A DNA stretch of 64,000 nt from Saccharomonospora cyanea NA-134 (GTDB lineage Bacteria > Actinomycetota > Actinomycetes > Mycobacteriales > Pseudonocardiaceae): NCBI RefSeq assembly GCF_000244975.1, contig NZ_CM001440.1:1539538-1603537 (forward strand), given 5' to 3'. Position 1 is the first letter of the stretch; the number at the start of each line of letters is the position of its first letter. Below are positions 31,788 through 40,008 of the stretch, in pieces. The notes beneath the pieces are model-generated. The model worked only from the letters and a program-made list of their open reading frames with translations. It had not been told where the DNA came from and did not search any database. Both the position numbers and the translations under genes were made by a program.

Positions 31788-33305
31788 TCAGTTCGCGAGC
31801 GTCACGCCGCGCAGGTCCGGCTGGTTGCTCGGAACGGGCTCGAAGCCCTTCACCGAACCGCGCAGGGCGTAGGTGCTGACCAATGCTGCAGGGAAGATAC
31901 CGACGGCGTCGTCCCAGATGATCCTGCACGCCTCGGCGTACAACTCGCGGCGCTTGCCCTGGTCAGACTCCTTGTGTGCCTGGCGCAGAACCACGTCGAG
32001 CTCCCGGTTCGCATACCCCATCCGGTCGGCGGCCGAGTCGTACAGCCTGCCCAACGTGAAGTCGGCGTCGCCCGTGGTGACGGTGTTGATCTGCAGGTCC
32101 ATGTCGAAGTCCTTGTCGTTGAGCCGTTGCAGCCACTCGGCCTTCTCCACGTTCTGCGCTTCCACGACGACGCCGATCTTCGCCCAGTCCGAGATCATCG
32201 CCTGGGCGAGGCCGTCGGCGAGCGGTCCGGTGCCGGAGAACCACATCAGCGAGGTGCGAAATCCGTCACCGAGGCCGGCCTCCGCCAGTTCCCTCCTGGC
32301 CGCTTCCGGGTCGTACGGGTAGGGCTTCTGCGCCGCGTGCCCGAACACCGTGGACGGGATGGGCGCCGTCATCAGCTCCGCCCCCGCCCCGAACAGGCTC
32401 TCGACGATGGTCGCGACGTCCACGGCCTTCCACAACGCCCTCCGGACGCGCGGATCGGTGAACGGTTCGCGGCCGCAGTTGAACCAGTTGAAGTAGTACG
32501 CGTAGCTGGGCACCGTCTCCAACGTGATGTCGTCGCGGCCGTCGAGTTGCCGGATCTGGTCGGGCGGCACCGGCCAGAGCACGTCCAGCTCACCGGTCCG
32601 CAACGCGGTGATCTGGCTGGACGTCTCCGGGATGTACGGCAGGGCCGCCCTGGTCAGTTCCGGCCTGCCGTTCCAGTGGTCCGCCGCCGACAGCTCCAGC
32701 ACGTCGGAGGGGGTGAACGAATCGACCTTGAACGGGCCGCTGCCGATGGGCTTCCGGAAGAAGCCCTCGTCGTTCATCTTGTCCGCGGGCAGGATGAACA
32801 TCAGCGTCAGGTTCACCGGCAGCGTGCCCAACGGTTCGTCGGTGACCACACGCACGGTGTGGTCGTCCGCGGCCTCCACCTCGGTGACCGACGTCCACAG
32901 CGCGGACTGCGCCGTGCCGGCGTCCCGTACACGCTCCAGCGAGGCCTTGACGTCCCGCGCGGTCAGCGGGGTCCCGTCGTGGAAGGTCACGTCGTCACGC
33001 AAGGTGAGAACCCACGTCGTGGGGTCGGTCTGCTCCCAGGACGTGGCGACGCTCGGCGCCAGCTCCTCGCCGTCGCGCCGGATGAGCGTGTCGTAGACGA
33101 GCCTGCTCGCGAGCAGAGTGCTCTCGTCGACGCTACTGGGCCCGTGCGGGTCGAGGTCGTTGATCGGCTGGCTGAACGCCGCCCGCAACAGTCCCTCGGC
33201 TCCGGCTCGGGTGCCGCCTCCGAAGCTGCAGGCGGCGAGGTAGGCGCCGGCGAGGCTCAAGCTGCTGATCCTGAGAAAGCTACGCCGGTTGTAGGTGGTC
33301 GCCAT
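31788..33305 (-). CDS. ABC transporter substrate-binding lipoprotein, family 5
   Basis: 505 residues. Twin-arginine-like signal NRRSFLRISSLSLAGAYLAAC with a lipobox at LAAC, so it is exported and lipid-anchored outside the membrane. SBP_bac_5 domain: VYDTLIRRDGEELAPSVATSWE, WVLTLRDDVTFHDGTPLTA, VRRALWKAVDVATIVE. Binds the cargo of the DppBCDF-like transporter. Located between the DUF6772-like pair and LacI in the same operon. Confidence 0.92.
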   Translation of the reverse strand: MATTYNRRSFLRISSLSLAGAYLAACSFGGGTRAGAEGLLRAAFSQPINDLDPHGPSSVDESTLLASRLVYDTLIRRDGEELAPSVATSWEQTDPTTWVLTLRDDVTFHDGTPLTARDVKASLERVRDAGTAQSALWTSVTEVEAADDHTVRVVTDEPLGTLPVNLTLMFILPADKMNDEGFFRKPIGSGPFKVDSFTPSDVLELSAADHWNGRPELTRAALPYIPETSSQITALRTGELDVLWPVPPDQIRQLDGRDDITLETVPSYAYYFNWFNCGREPFTDPRVRRALWKAVDVATIVESLFGAGAELMTAPIPSTVFGHAAQKPYPYDPEAARRELAEAGLGDGFRTSLMWFSGTGPLADGLAQAMISDWAKIGVVVEAQNVEKAEWLQRLNDKDFDMDLQINTVTTGDADFTLGRLYDSAADRMGYANRELDVVLRQAHKESDQGKRRELYAEACRIIWDDAVGIFPAALVSTYALRGSVKGFEPVPSNQPDLRGVTLAN

Positions 33306-33320
33306 GAGACTCTCCAGGGC

Positions 33321-33656
33321 TCACTCTTTGAGCGTGAGGTAGATCTGGACCTTGACCGATTCCCCTTCTCCTTCGACGCATCCCTTGATGCGCAGCCACT
33401 GCCCGAATTCGCGCACCGGCCACGAGATCAACGTCTTCCCTTCGGTGAACTGGGTCGGCACGTCGGCGTCGCACCAGTGCAGGCCGTCGGGCGAGATCTG
33501 CGTGGTGATCCTGATCCGGGTCTTCGGCTGGGAACTCTCCAGCACCTGCACGAACCAGCGGGCCTCGCCGGCCCAGGCCGCTTCGTACGGCTCGGTGACG
33601 AAGTCCCCCTCCAGGACCCGGTAACGTTCGAGGACGGCTGTTTGCGTCTGTCGCAT
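33321..33656 (-). CDS. Hypothetical protein in the transporter operon
   Basis: 111 residues without signal peptide. Beta-rich, with many Trp/Tyr/Phe (WAGEARWFVQVLE, ISPDGLHWCDAD, WLRIKGCVEG), which looks like a single jelly-roll or beta-sandwich domain. Family not recognised. It lies 6 nt after the DUF6772-like gene and 15 nt before the binding-protein gene, so it belongs to the same system. Confidence 0.7.
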   Translation of the reverse strand: MRQTQTAVLERYRVLEGDFVTEPYEAAWAGEARWFVQVLESSQPKTRIRITTQISPDGLHWCDADVPTQFTEGKTLISWPVREFGQWLRIKGCVEGEGESVKVQIYLTLKE

Positions 33657-33662
33657 GAGGAC

Positions 33663-34628
33663 CTACCAATCCACCGAGATGAGCACGGAGTCCAGGAACA
33701 GGAAGTTCCGGACGTTCGTGTGCGTACGGGTGCTGACGTAGAAGTTGAGCAGGTTGTCGAGCGAGTCGTAGCGCTCCTCGTACGCGGGCACGGGAATGTC
33801 GCGCATGTCGTAGACCCGGTCGTTCACCTGGAGCTCGACGTTGCGCTGGGCCTCCGTGTCGATCTGCCAGCGCAGGTAGTGCCAGTTGACCTTCGTGGGC
33901 ACCTCGTTGTAACAGAACGACTGCGGCTCCCCGAAGGGACGCCAGTCCTCGGGGTTCGGAGCGGTGAAGTCGTCGGTAGGGCCCAGGTTGGCCTTGCCCT
34001 CCAGGTGCTCCCGGGGGGTCGGCTCGGGAACCACCGGGTACATCCAGCGTCGGGTGAACCGGTTCTCGAGGTCGGTGTTCTGGTACCGGATGACGTTGTG
34101 GTAGCGCACGCCCCGGTCGTCACAGATGTCGGTGGCGATGGTGAAGGCGCCGAACTGCTGCTCCGAGGGGTGGATGTTGCCGTCCCAGTCACCGGCCCCG
34201 GCCTGCTCGAAGGCGCGGTTCTCCTCCGACGACGCCTCGGCCTTGTAGGTGAAGTAGGTTTCGAACTGCACGCGGCCCTTCTTGGCCATGGTGAGCCTGC
34301 GGATCGCCACGCCCGTGTGTCCGGTGAGCGGGCGGGTCGCCACCTTCAGCGCGTAGGTGCCCGTCATCGCCCCGTGGGTTCCGGTGTCGAAGAACGTGCA
34401 GGAACTGAGCTGTGGCGGGCGGAAGTCCTTCATGTGGGCGTCGACGGTGTCGAGGTCGCCCTTGCCGTCGTGGTTGCCGATCAGCTCGGTCCAACCGTGT
34501 GTTCCGGAGTTGAACTGGTCGAACACGAGGATGCGGGACAGTGGGTTGTACCGGGACAACGCCGGGTCGGCGTCGAGCATGGCCCGCCGCAGCTGTGCGG
34601 ACAGGTCCGTGTCAGTGGTGTTAACCAA
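33663..34628 (-). CDS. DUF6772-like beta-sandwich protein
   Basis: 321 residues, no signal peptide. YNPLSRILVFDQFNSGTHGW, PPQLSSCTFFDTGTHG and YFTYKAEASSEENRAFEQ match what I recall of DUF6772, a family of unknown function. Length, beta-rich character and aromatic content suggest a concanavalin-like fold that would bind or process glycans. First gene of the operon that continues through a small protein, the binding protein, LacI and the transporter. Without a secretion signal it would act inside the cell, perhaps on the imported molecule. Confidence 0.72.
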   Translation of the reverse strand: MVNTTDTDLSAQLRRAMLDADPALSRYNPLSRILVFDQFNSGTHGWTELIGNHDGKGDLDTVDAHMKDFRPPQLSSCTFFDTGTHGAMTGTYALKVATRPLTGHTGVAIRRLTMAKKGRVQFETYFTYKAEASSEENRAFEQAGAGDWDGNIHPSEQQFGAFTIATDICDDRGVRYHNVIRYQNTDLENRFTRRWMYPVVPEPTPREHLEGKANLGPTDDFTAPNPEDWRPFGEPQSFCYNEVPTKVNWHYLRWQIDTEAQRNVELQVNDRVYDMRDIPVPAYEERYDSLDNLLNFYVSTRTHTNVRNFLFLDSVLISVDW

Positions 34629-34954
34629 GGTTTTCAGCTCCTGAGGACAGGGCGTCCGGGGAAGGATTAACGTTAACGTGAGCGATCATCTGGCTCCGTG
34701 GTGGGAAAGCTAACCCGGCTGGGGTCACCGAGTCAACGGTGTGGACCAAAGGAAAACCGAGGCTTGACGGCGGTGCGTGCGACACATAGCGTTAACGCTC
34801 CCGTTAACGTTCATGCTTACGGTGGCACCACAGTGCGACGTCCGCTGCCGCGGCGGCGGAACGACCACGGTCCGCATCTCGACGCAGTACTCCACGCGCC
34901 GGTCACGGCAGGGTCGGGGAGCCGAACGGCGCATCATCTCGCGAAGGAGATCCC
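34629..34954. promoter_or_regulatory. Divergent control region with three CGTTAACG sites
   Basis: 326 nt without a gene. CGTTAACG palindromes occur at 34671-34678 (10-bp dyad ACGTTAACGT), 34788-34799 (12-bp dyad AGCGTTAACGCT) and 34802-34809. LacI family operators commonly have this central-CG, TTAA-containing symmetry. The first site is 43 nt upstream of the reverse operon. A 19-nt GC-rich sequence at 34842-34860 recurs at 35019-35037 inside the signal-peptide codons of the phospholipase gene. Confidence 0.6.
34764..34799 (+). promoter_or_regulatory. Candidate promoter overlapped by a LacI-type operator
   Basis: TTGACG (34764-34769), 17-nt spacer, TAGCGT (34787-34792). The 12-bp palindrome at 34788-34799 covers the -10 box and the expected start point, the classical repressor position. 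It would give the phospholipase-D-like gene a leader of about 155 nt. Confidence 0.45.
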
Positions 34955-36124
34955 ATGCGTGTCAGGGCAGTTCTCGCTTCAGCCGCCCTCACGGTCTCAC
35001 TGGTCTCGGCTCCCACGGCCGCTGCCGCGGCGGCGGAGGGACAGCGGCCGTGCGGTGACGCTCCCACGGTCCCGGTCAGGACCGCCGCCGTGTTCAACAA
35101 CCCCGACGCGGGGCAGCCGACCGGCGTGGTCGAACAGATCTGTTCACTCGTCAAGCAGGCGGAGCCGGGGTCGACCATCCGGCTCGCCCACTTCGTCATC
35201 TCCGGCGACGCGGGGGAGGACTTCGTCGACGAGCTGGTGAACGCACACCGGCGTGGTGTCGACGTGCAGGTGGTGCTCGACGGCTGGCAGGACGACAGCG
35301 CCGCCGCGACCGCCCTGCGCGAGGAGATCGGCACCGACAAGGCGCGGGACTCCTGGCTGCACGTCTGCGACAACCTCTCACCGGAGGGCAACACGTCCTC
35401 GTGCCTCGGCACCAAGGGGCAGCACAACAAGTTCTACCTGTTCTCGCGCACGGGCGGCCGGTCGAACGTGGTCGTGCAGTCGTCGGCCAACTTCACCGAC
35501 CTCAACTCGTCGGTGTACTGGAACAACGCCACGACGCTCGTGGAGAACCGCCGCCTGTACGACGCCTACGCCTCGTACTTCGCCGACCTCGCGGAACAGC
35601 ACCAGGACGGCGACTACTACCGCACCGTGACCACGGGGATGCGAGGCGGCTTCGTGAAGGCTCACTTCTTCCCGAGGGCGGAGGGCGACCCGATCGAGGA
35701 GTTCCTCGCCGAGGTCGGATGTTCCGGCGAGACCACCATCCGCATCGGAATGTCCGAATGGGACAGTTACCGCATCGGCATCGCCGAGCGGCTCGTGGAG
35801 TTGGCCGAGCAGGGCTGCGGCGTCCGGATCGTGCGGGGGCTGATGGACGGCGACGTGGAGGCACTGCTGTCGAGCCACGAGAACATCGCCATGCGAACGC
35901 TCGACGATTCGAGCCGGCTTCCCGGCCGGATCCACTCGAAGTACCTCGTCGTCGAGGGAGAGATCGACGGCGAGGCCGACGCGCGTCGAGTGCTCACCGG
36001 CAGTCCGAACTTCAACCACACGTCGTTGCGGCGCAACGACGAGGCGATGATCGCGACCAACCTGCGGTCGGTGTACGACGCCTACCGGGACAACTTCGAG
36101 CAGATGTACGCCGCGGCGCGGTGA
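34955..36124 (+). CDS. Secreted phospholipase-D-like (PLDc_2) protein
   Basis: 389 residues. Sec signal peptide about 1-30. Two HKD-like repeats: GQHNKFYLFS in the first half and RIHSKYLVVEGE in the second. His and Lys of HxK are present in both, but the Asp of HxKxxxxD is Ser in the first and Glu in the second. The conserved SSANFTD and GSPNFNHTS blocks follow each motif. Likely a secreted phosphodiesterase or nuclease of the PLD superfamily. GAAGGAG lies 5-6 nt before the ATG. It shares a control region with the transporter operon. Confidence 0.83.
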   Translation: MRVRAVLASAALTVSLVSAPTAAAAAAEGQRPCGDAPTVPVRTAAVFNNPDAGQPTGVVEQICSLVKQAEPGSTIRLAHFVISGDAGEDFVDELVNAHRRGVDVQVVLDGWQDDSAAATALREEIGTDKARDSWLHVCDNLSPEGNTSSCLGTKGQHNKFYLFSRTGGRSNVVVQSSANFTDLNSSVYWNNATTLVENRRLYDAYASYFADLAEQHQDGDYYRTVTTGMRGGFVKAHFFPRAEGDPIEEFLAEVGCSGETTIRIGMSEWDSYRIGIAERLVELAEQGCGVRIVRGLMDGDVEALLSSHENIAMRTLDDSSRLPGRIHSKYLVVEGEIDGEADARRVLTGSPNFNHTSLRRNDEAMIATNLRSVYDAYRDNFEQMYAAAR

Positions 36125-36128
36125 GCGA

Positions 36129-36164
36129 CGGGTCGCGGGCGCCCGCCGCGGCGTCCGCGACCCG
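36129..36164. terminator. Bidirectional terminator hairpin
   Basis: CGGGTCGCGG (36129-36138) pairs perfectly with CCGCGACCCG (36155-36164), a 10-bp stem with a 16-nt loop in the 42-nt gap between convergent stops. Confidence 0.6.
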
Positions 36165-36166
36165 GC

Positions 36167-36778
36167 TCAGCCACCCACCGGGACGTTGTACTCGATCAGC
36201 GCCGCCGGGCCGGTGCCGTCCCAGCGCACCGTGGTGATCGCGCAGTTGCGGAACACGGGAAACGCGCGGCGGTAGGCGCTCAGCGGCAGACCGAGCAGGT
36301 GGCACAGCAGCAGCCGGTGGGCGGACGAGTGTCCCACCACGAGCACGTGTCCGTCCGGATGCGCCTTCACGATGTCGTTCACGCAGTCGGTCATCCGCTC
36401 GACCGCCAGTACCGGATCCTCCCCACCGGGCAGGTGGTTCGCCACCGGGTCGGCGGTGAACGCGGCGCGAGCCTCCGGGAACCGGGCGGACATCTCCTGC
36501 GCGGTCAGCCCCTCGCCGTGCCCGAAGTCGAGTTCCACTATCCGGTCGTCGACATGCGGTTCCAGGCCCGTCGCGCGCGCGGCCGGTGCGGCGGTGTCGC
36601 GGGCACGGGACAGCGACGACACCCACAGCGCGTCGAGACCGGCCGTGGCGGCCCAGCGGCCCAGCACCTCGGCCTGCTGCCTGCCGTGGTCGGTGAGTGG
36701 CACGTCGGTGCGTCCGGCGTAACGGTTGCCGTGGTGCCACACGGTCTCTCCGTGGCGGACCAGGACGAGATCGGTCAT
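36167..36778 (-). CDS. Histidine phosphatase family protein
   Basis: 203 residues from ATG 36778. Phosphoglycerate-mutase-like fold with catalytic LVRHGETVWH (RHG motif, His9), the proton donor Glu in VELDFGHGEGL and the second His in VLVVGHSSAHRLLL. It is the last gene of a three-gene reverse unit with two FGGY kinases (ATGA overlap), so it may dephosphorylate a sugar phosphate made by a kinase. Confidence 0.85.
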   Translation of the reverse strand: MTDLVLVRHGETVWHHGNRYAGRTDVPLTDHGRQQAEVLGRWAATAGLDALWVSSLSRARDTAAPAARATGLEPHVDDRIVELDFGHGEGLTAQEMSARFPEARAAFTADPVANHLPGGEDPVLAVERMTDCVNDIVKAHPDGHVLVVGHSSAHRLLLCHLLGLPLSAYRRAFPVFRNCAITTVRWDGTGPAALIEYNVPVGG

Positions 36779-38271
36779 CGAGTGCTCCGGTTCCGGGCGT
36801 GGTCGGTCAGTTCGGTGGGCAGCCAGCCGCGCTCGTGCAGCGCGTCGACCAGTGTCAGGTAACCCTCGGTGAGCACGTCCGCGTCCGCATTCTGGGGTTC
36901 CACGGTCTCGGTGTCGCGGACGAACTCCCGCGCGGCCTCGGCGAGCGACGACTCTGCCGACCGGGCGAGCAGCGCCATGCCGACGGCGGGGTCGGCGTCG
37001 CGCGGCACGGTGAGGGGCCTGCCGAGGGCGGTCGCGCGCACGCGGGTCCAGTAGTGGTTGCGTGCGCCGCCCCCGGTCGTGGTGAGGGTTCCGTCGACGG
37101 GTGCGCCGAGCAGGTCCAGATAGTCGAAGCAGAGCCGCTCGACGAACGCGACACCCCGCAGTACGGCGGCGTAGGCGTCCACCTCGTCCTTCGGCGTGCC
37201 GAGGGTGAACCGCTCGGCGTCGGGCGCGACGAACGGGAAGCGTTCCCCACGGGACACCAGCGGATACGTCACCACCGTCGTGGTCGGACGGTCGGACGCC
37301 AGCGTGGTCAGCCGGTCGAGGTCCGAGTCTCCGAACAGGTCGCTGAGGACCCCGGCGCCGACACTGGAAGCCCCGCCGGGAAGCCAGTTGCCGTCGGGCG
37401 CGCGGTGGGAGTACACGACGCCGAGCGGGTCGTGCAGCCTGCGGTCGGTGACGCCCTTGAGCACCAGCGTGGTTCCCAGCACGGTGTTCCACGAGCCGAC
37501 GGCGAACGTGCCGGAACCCAGTGCCGCCGCGCAGCCGTCGGTCATGCCCGCGATGATCGGTGTGCCCGCGGGGATACCGGTGGCGTCGGCCGAGGCCCGG
37601 CACACCTCGCCGATCGGCGTGCCCGGCCGGACCACCTCGGGCAGCACGCCCTCGGGGATGCCGAGCGCGGCGACGACGTCGGTGGGCCAGCGCTCACCGT
37701 CCAGGTCGTACCCCGTCTTGAGGGCGTGGCTCGAATCGACGGCGGTGAGGCGGCCCGCGAGTTTTCCGGTGAGGTAGTCGGCCTGGTGCAGCAGCCGGGT
37801 CTCCGCCGTGGCGGGGTGCTGGCGCAGCAGCCACAACAGCTTCGGCAGCGCCCACGACGCCTGCGGCCGGTATCCCAGCGCCTGCCACAGTTCGGCGCCC
37901 ACCTCGACGGCGTGTGCGGCCTCGTCGGCGGCGCGCGCGTCGTCGTACATCAGTCCGGGCGTGAGCGGGCGGAGGTCGGTGTCCGCGAGCAGCACGGTCC
38001 CCGACGTCGCGCACAGCGACAACCCGCGTACCGGCCGGGAGCCCACCGTCGACATCGTCTTCCCGCACGCGGCGGTCAGCGCGGACCACCACTGTGCCGG
38101 GTCCTGCTCGTGTCGTCGCCCTTCGCGGTGACTGCGCAGGGGACGTGCCGCACTCGCCACGACGGTTCCCGTGCGGTCTGCGGCCACGCACCGCACGCTC
38201 TGCGTGCCGATGTCGAGGCCGAGCCACACGCCTTCGTCGGTGCCTGTCGGAGTGTGCGCGCTGGTCGTCAT
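36775..38271 (-). CDS. FGGY-family carbohydrate kinase 1
   Basis: 498 residues from ATG 38271. N-terminal phosphate-binding loop GLDIGTQSVRCVAAD, LTGKLAGRLTAVDSSHA, the FGGY_C ATP site TTTGGGARNHYWTRV. FGGY kinases phosphorylate pentuloses, tetritols and related polyols. Subgroup not assignable from motifs. The start overlaps the stop of kinase 2 by 4 nt. Confidence 0.85.
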   Translation of the reverse strand: MTTSAHTPTGTDEGVWLGLDIGTQSVRCVAADRTGTVVASAARPLRSHREGRRHEQDPAQWWSALTAACGKTMSTVGSRPVRGLSLCATSGTVLLADTDLRPLTPGLMYDDARAADEAAHAVEVGAELWQALGYRPQASWALPKLLWLLRQHPATAETRLLHQADYLTGKLAGRLTAVDSSHALKTGYDLDGERWPTDVVAALGIPEGVLPEVVRPGTPIGEVCRASADATGIPAGTPIIAGMTDGCAAALGSGTFAVGSWNTVLGTTLVLKGVTDRRLHDPLGVVYSHRAPDGNWLPGGASSVGAGVLSDLFGDSDLDRLTTLASDRPTTTVVTYPLVSRGERFPFVAPDAERFTLGTPKDEVDAYAAVLRGVAFVERLCFDYLDLLGAPVDGTLTTTGGGARNHYWTRVRATALGRPLTVPRDADPAVGMALLARSAESSLAEAAREFVRDTETVEPQNADADVLTEGYLTLVDALHERGWLPTELTDHARNRSTR

Positions 38272-39794
38272 GCCGGGTCTTCCTGTGTCGCCTGCCGGTG
38301 TCCTTGCCGTCCTTGCCGGCCTTGCCGATCGAGGTGCCATCCCCGCGTCGCGATCCGCCGGAGGGAGCCGAACCGCTCGTACTGGTCGGCGTAGCCCTCG
38401 ACGAGGTCGGGCTCGGGTTCGTAGGTGCGGTCGAGGCGGACGTGCCGTCGCGCGGCACGGGTGAGGTCGGGTTCGCTACCGGTGGCCACGAGCCCGGTGA
38501 GGAAGGCGCCCTTGGCTCCGACCTCGCCGTCGGCGGGACGCACCACACGCAGGCCCGTGACGTCGGCGATGAGGCGGCACCACATCTCACTGTTCGAGCC
38601 GCCCCCGCACACCCGCAGCTCGTGGGTCCGTGCTCCCGCGGCCAGAAGGCAGTCCTTGACGACCATGGTGAGGCCCTCGAACACGGCCCGCGCCACCGCG
38701 TCGCGCCCGTGCTCCAGGCTCAGGCCCCAGAACGTGCCCCGTGCCGACGTGTCGAGGAACGGCACCCGCTCTCCCGCGGGAGAGAGGTAGGGCAGGAACA
38801 CGAGACCGCCCGCCCCCGGAGGGGCCTGCTCCGCCAGGGCGCTCAACTCCCGCGGGTGGGCCAGGCCGAGCAGATCACTCGCCCAGCCGAGCACCTCGGT
38901 GCCGGCGAGGGTCGGGAAAGCACGCACGAGGTCGGCGCCGGATCCGAGGACGAGCGTGAGCCCGGACGGATCACCGGAGGTGTCCACGGTCGGTGTGAAC
39001 ACCTCCGTGCACAGGGTCGTGCCGAGGATCGTGCACGCCAGCCCCGCGGCGGTGGAGCCCGCGCCCAGCGCCGTCGAGGCCACGTCGTAGGGGGCGAGCA
39101 CCACGGGGGTGCCCTCGGCGAGCCCGAGTTCCGCCGCCGCCGCGCGGGTGAGGCCCGCCGTGGCGTCGGGTCCGTCGAGAACGCGGGGCAGCAGCGGCCG
39201 GGCCCACTCGATGCCGAACAGCGACAGCAGTTCGGGTGAGTACGCCGACGTCCTCGGGTCGAGCAGTGGCACGGAGGCGTCGGAGAGGTCCACCCCCACC
39301 ACCCCCGTGAGACGGGAGAACAGCCAGCCGCCGCAGGTCAGCGCCGTCGCCGACGAGGCGACGCGGTCCGGGTCGTGCTCCCGCAGCCAGGTGAGGATCG
39401 CATGGGGGAGTCCGGCGAACCCGAGGGAGCCGTTGATCCGGAACGCCTCCTGCGCCACGCCGTCGCGCAGCCACCGGTCGACCACCGGTGCGGCGCGCCC
39501 GTCGGACCACAGGATCGCCGGGCCCGTCGGTTCCGCATGCTCGTCGACGAGCCAGCAGCCGTCCCCCTGTGCGGTCAGCGCGACGAACCGCACCCCGTCG
39601 CGTGCCTGGGGGAGCACCTCGCGGATCGCGGCGGCCACCGCCTGCCAGACGGAGTCCATGTCCTGCTCCGCCCAGCCGGGGTGAGGCCTGCGGACCTCCG
39701 TCGCGTGCCGCGCCACCGCGACCTCGTGCCCGTCGTCGTCGAAGACGACGGCCTTGATCAGCGAGGTTCCGGCGTCGATCGCGATCGCCGACAT
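38268..39794 (-). CDS. FGGY-family carbohydrate kinase 2
   Basis: 508 residues from ATG 39794 behind AGGAGG. Loop AIDAGTSLIKAVVFDDDG, LTAQGDGCWLVD, C-terminal VCGGGSNSEMWCRLIAD. It differs clearly from kinase 1, so the two probably take different substrates in one pathway. The C-terminus has a low-complexity tail (DRQGRQGRQGHRQ) from a GC-rich slippage tract in the DNA. First gene of the reverse unit, divergent from a DeoR regulator. Confidence 0.86.
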   Translation of the reverse strand: MSAIAIDAGTSLIKAVVFDDDGHEVAVARHATEVRRPHPGWAEQDMDSVWQAVAAAIREVLPQARDGVRFVALTAQGDGCWLVDEHAEPTGPAILWSDGRAAPVVDRWLRDGVAQEAFRINGSLGFAGLPHAILTWLREHDPDRVASSATALTCGGWLFSRLTGVVGVDLSDASVPLLDPRTSAYSPELLSLFGIEWARPLLPRVLDGPDATAGLTRAAAAELGLAEGTPVVLAPYDVASTALGAGSTAAGLACTILGTTLCTEVFTPTVDTSGDPSGLTLVLGSGADLVRAFPTLAGTEVLGWASDLLGLAHPRELSALAEQAPPGAGGLVFLPYLSPAGERVPFLDTSARGTFWGLSLEHGRDAVARAVFEGLTMVVKDCLLAAGARTHELRVCGGGSNSEMWCRLIADVTGLRVVRPADGEVGAKGAFLTGLVATGSEPDLTRAARRHVRLDRTYEPEPDLVEGYADQYERFGSLRRIATRGWHLDRQGRQGRQGHRQATQEDPA

Positions 39795-40008
39795 CCCGCC
39801 CTCCTCCTGTCGAACCGCACATTCGCGAAGGTTTCCAGCACACCCGCAAAAGGGGCCGCCGAGCAACGGCCGACGCCCATTCTCACGGCCTTCTGTGCGA
39901 GGGTCATGTGAAAAAGTTCCGTGAACAACGGCTGTTTTGCCTGGTAAAGTCGCTTGGCAGTGGTCGAAGGGGATCAGGACCTCACATTTCTTCACATCGG
40001 GGAGCGGC
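39795..40008. promoter_or_regulatory. Divergent control region of kinases and DeoR
   Basis: 214 nt. ATGTGAA (39906-39912) and TTCACAT (39991-39997) are exact reverse complements 78 nt apart, with a related TCACATTT at 39982-39989. They could be paired DeoR sites allowing looping across both promoters. This stretch is locally AT-richer (around AAAAAGTT at 39911). Confidence 0.35.

Noticed and set aside
31560-34670. A 1036-codon plus-strand frame across LacI, the binding protein and the DUF6772-like gene
   Set aside because: Runs antisense through four well-supported reverse genes and has no domain.
39937-40008. A longer DeoR protein starting at 39937
   Set aside because: The extra 24 residues precede the conserved start, and a good ribosome-binding site lies before ATG 40009.
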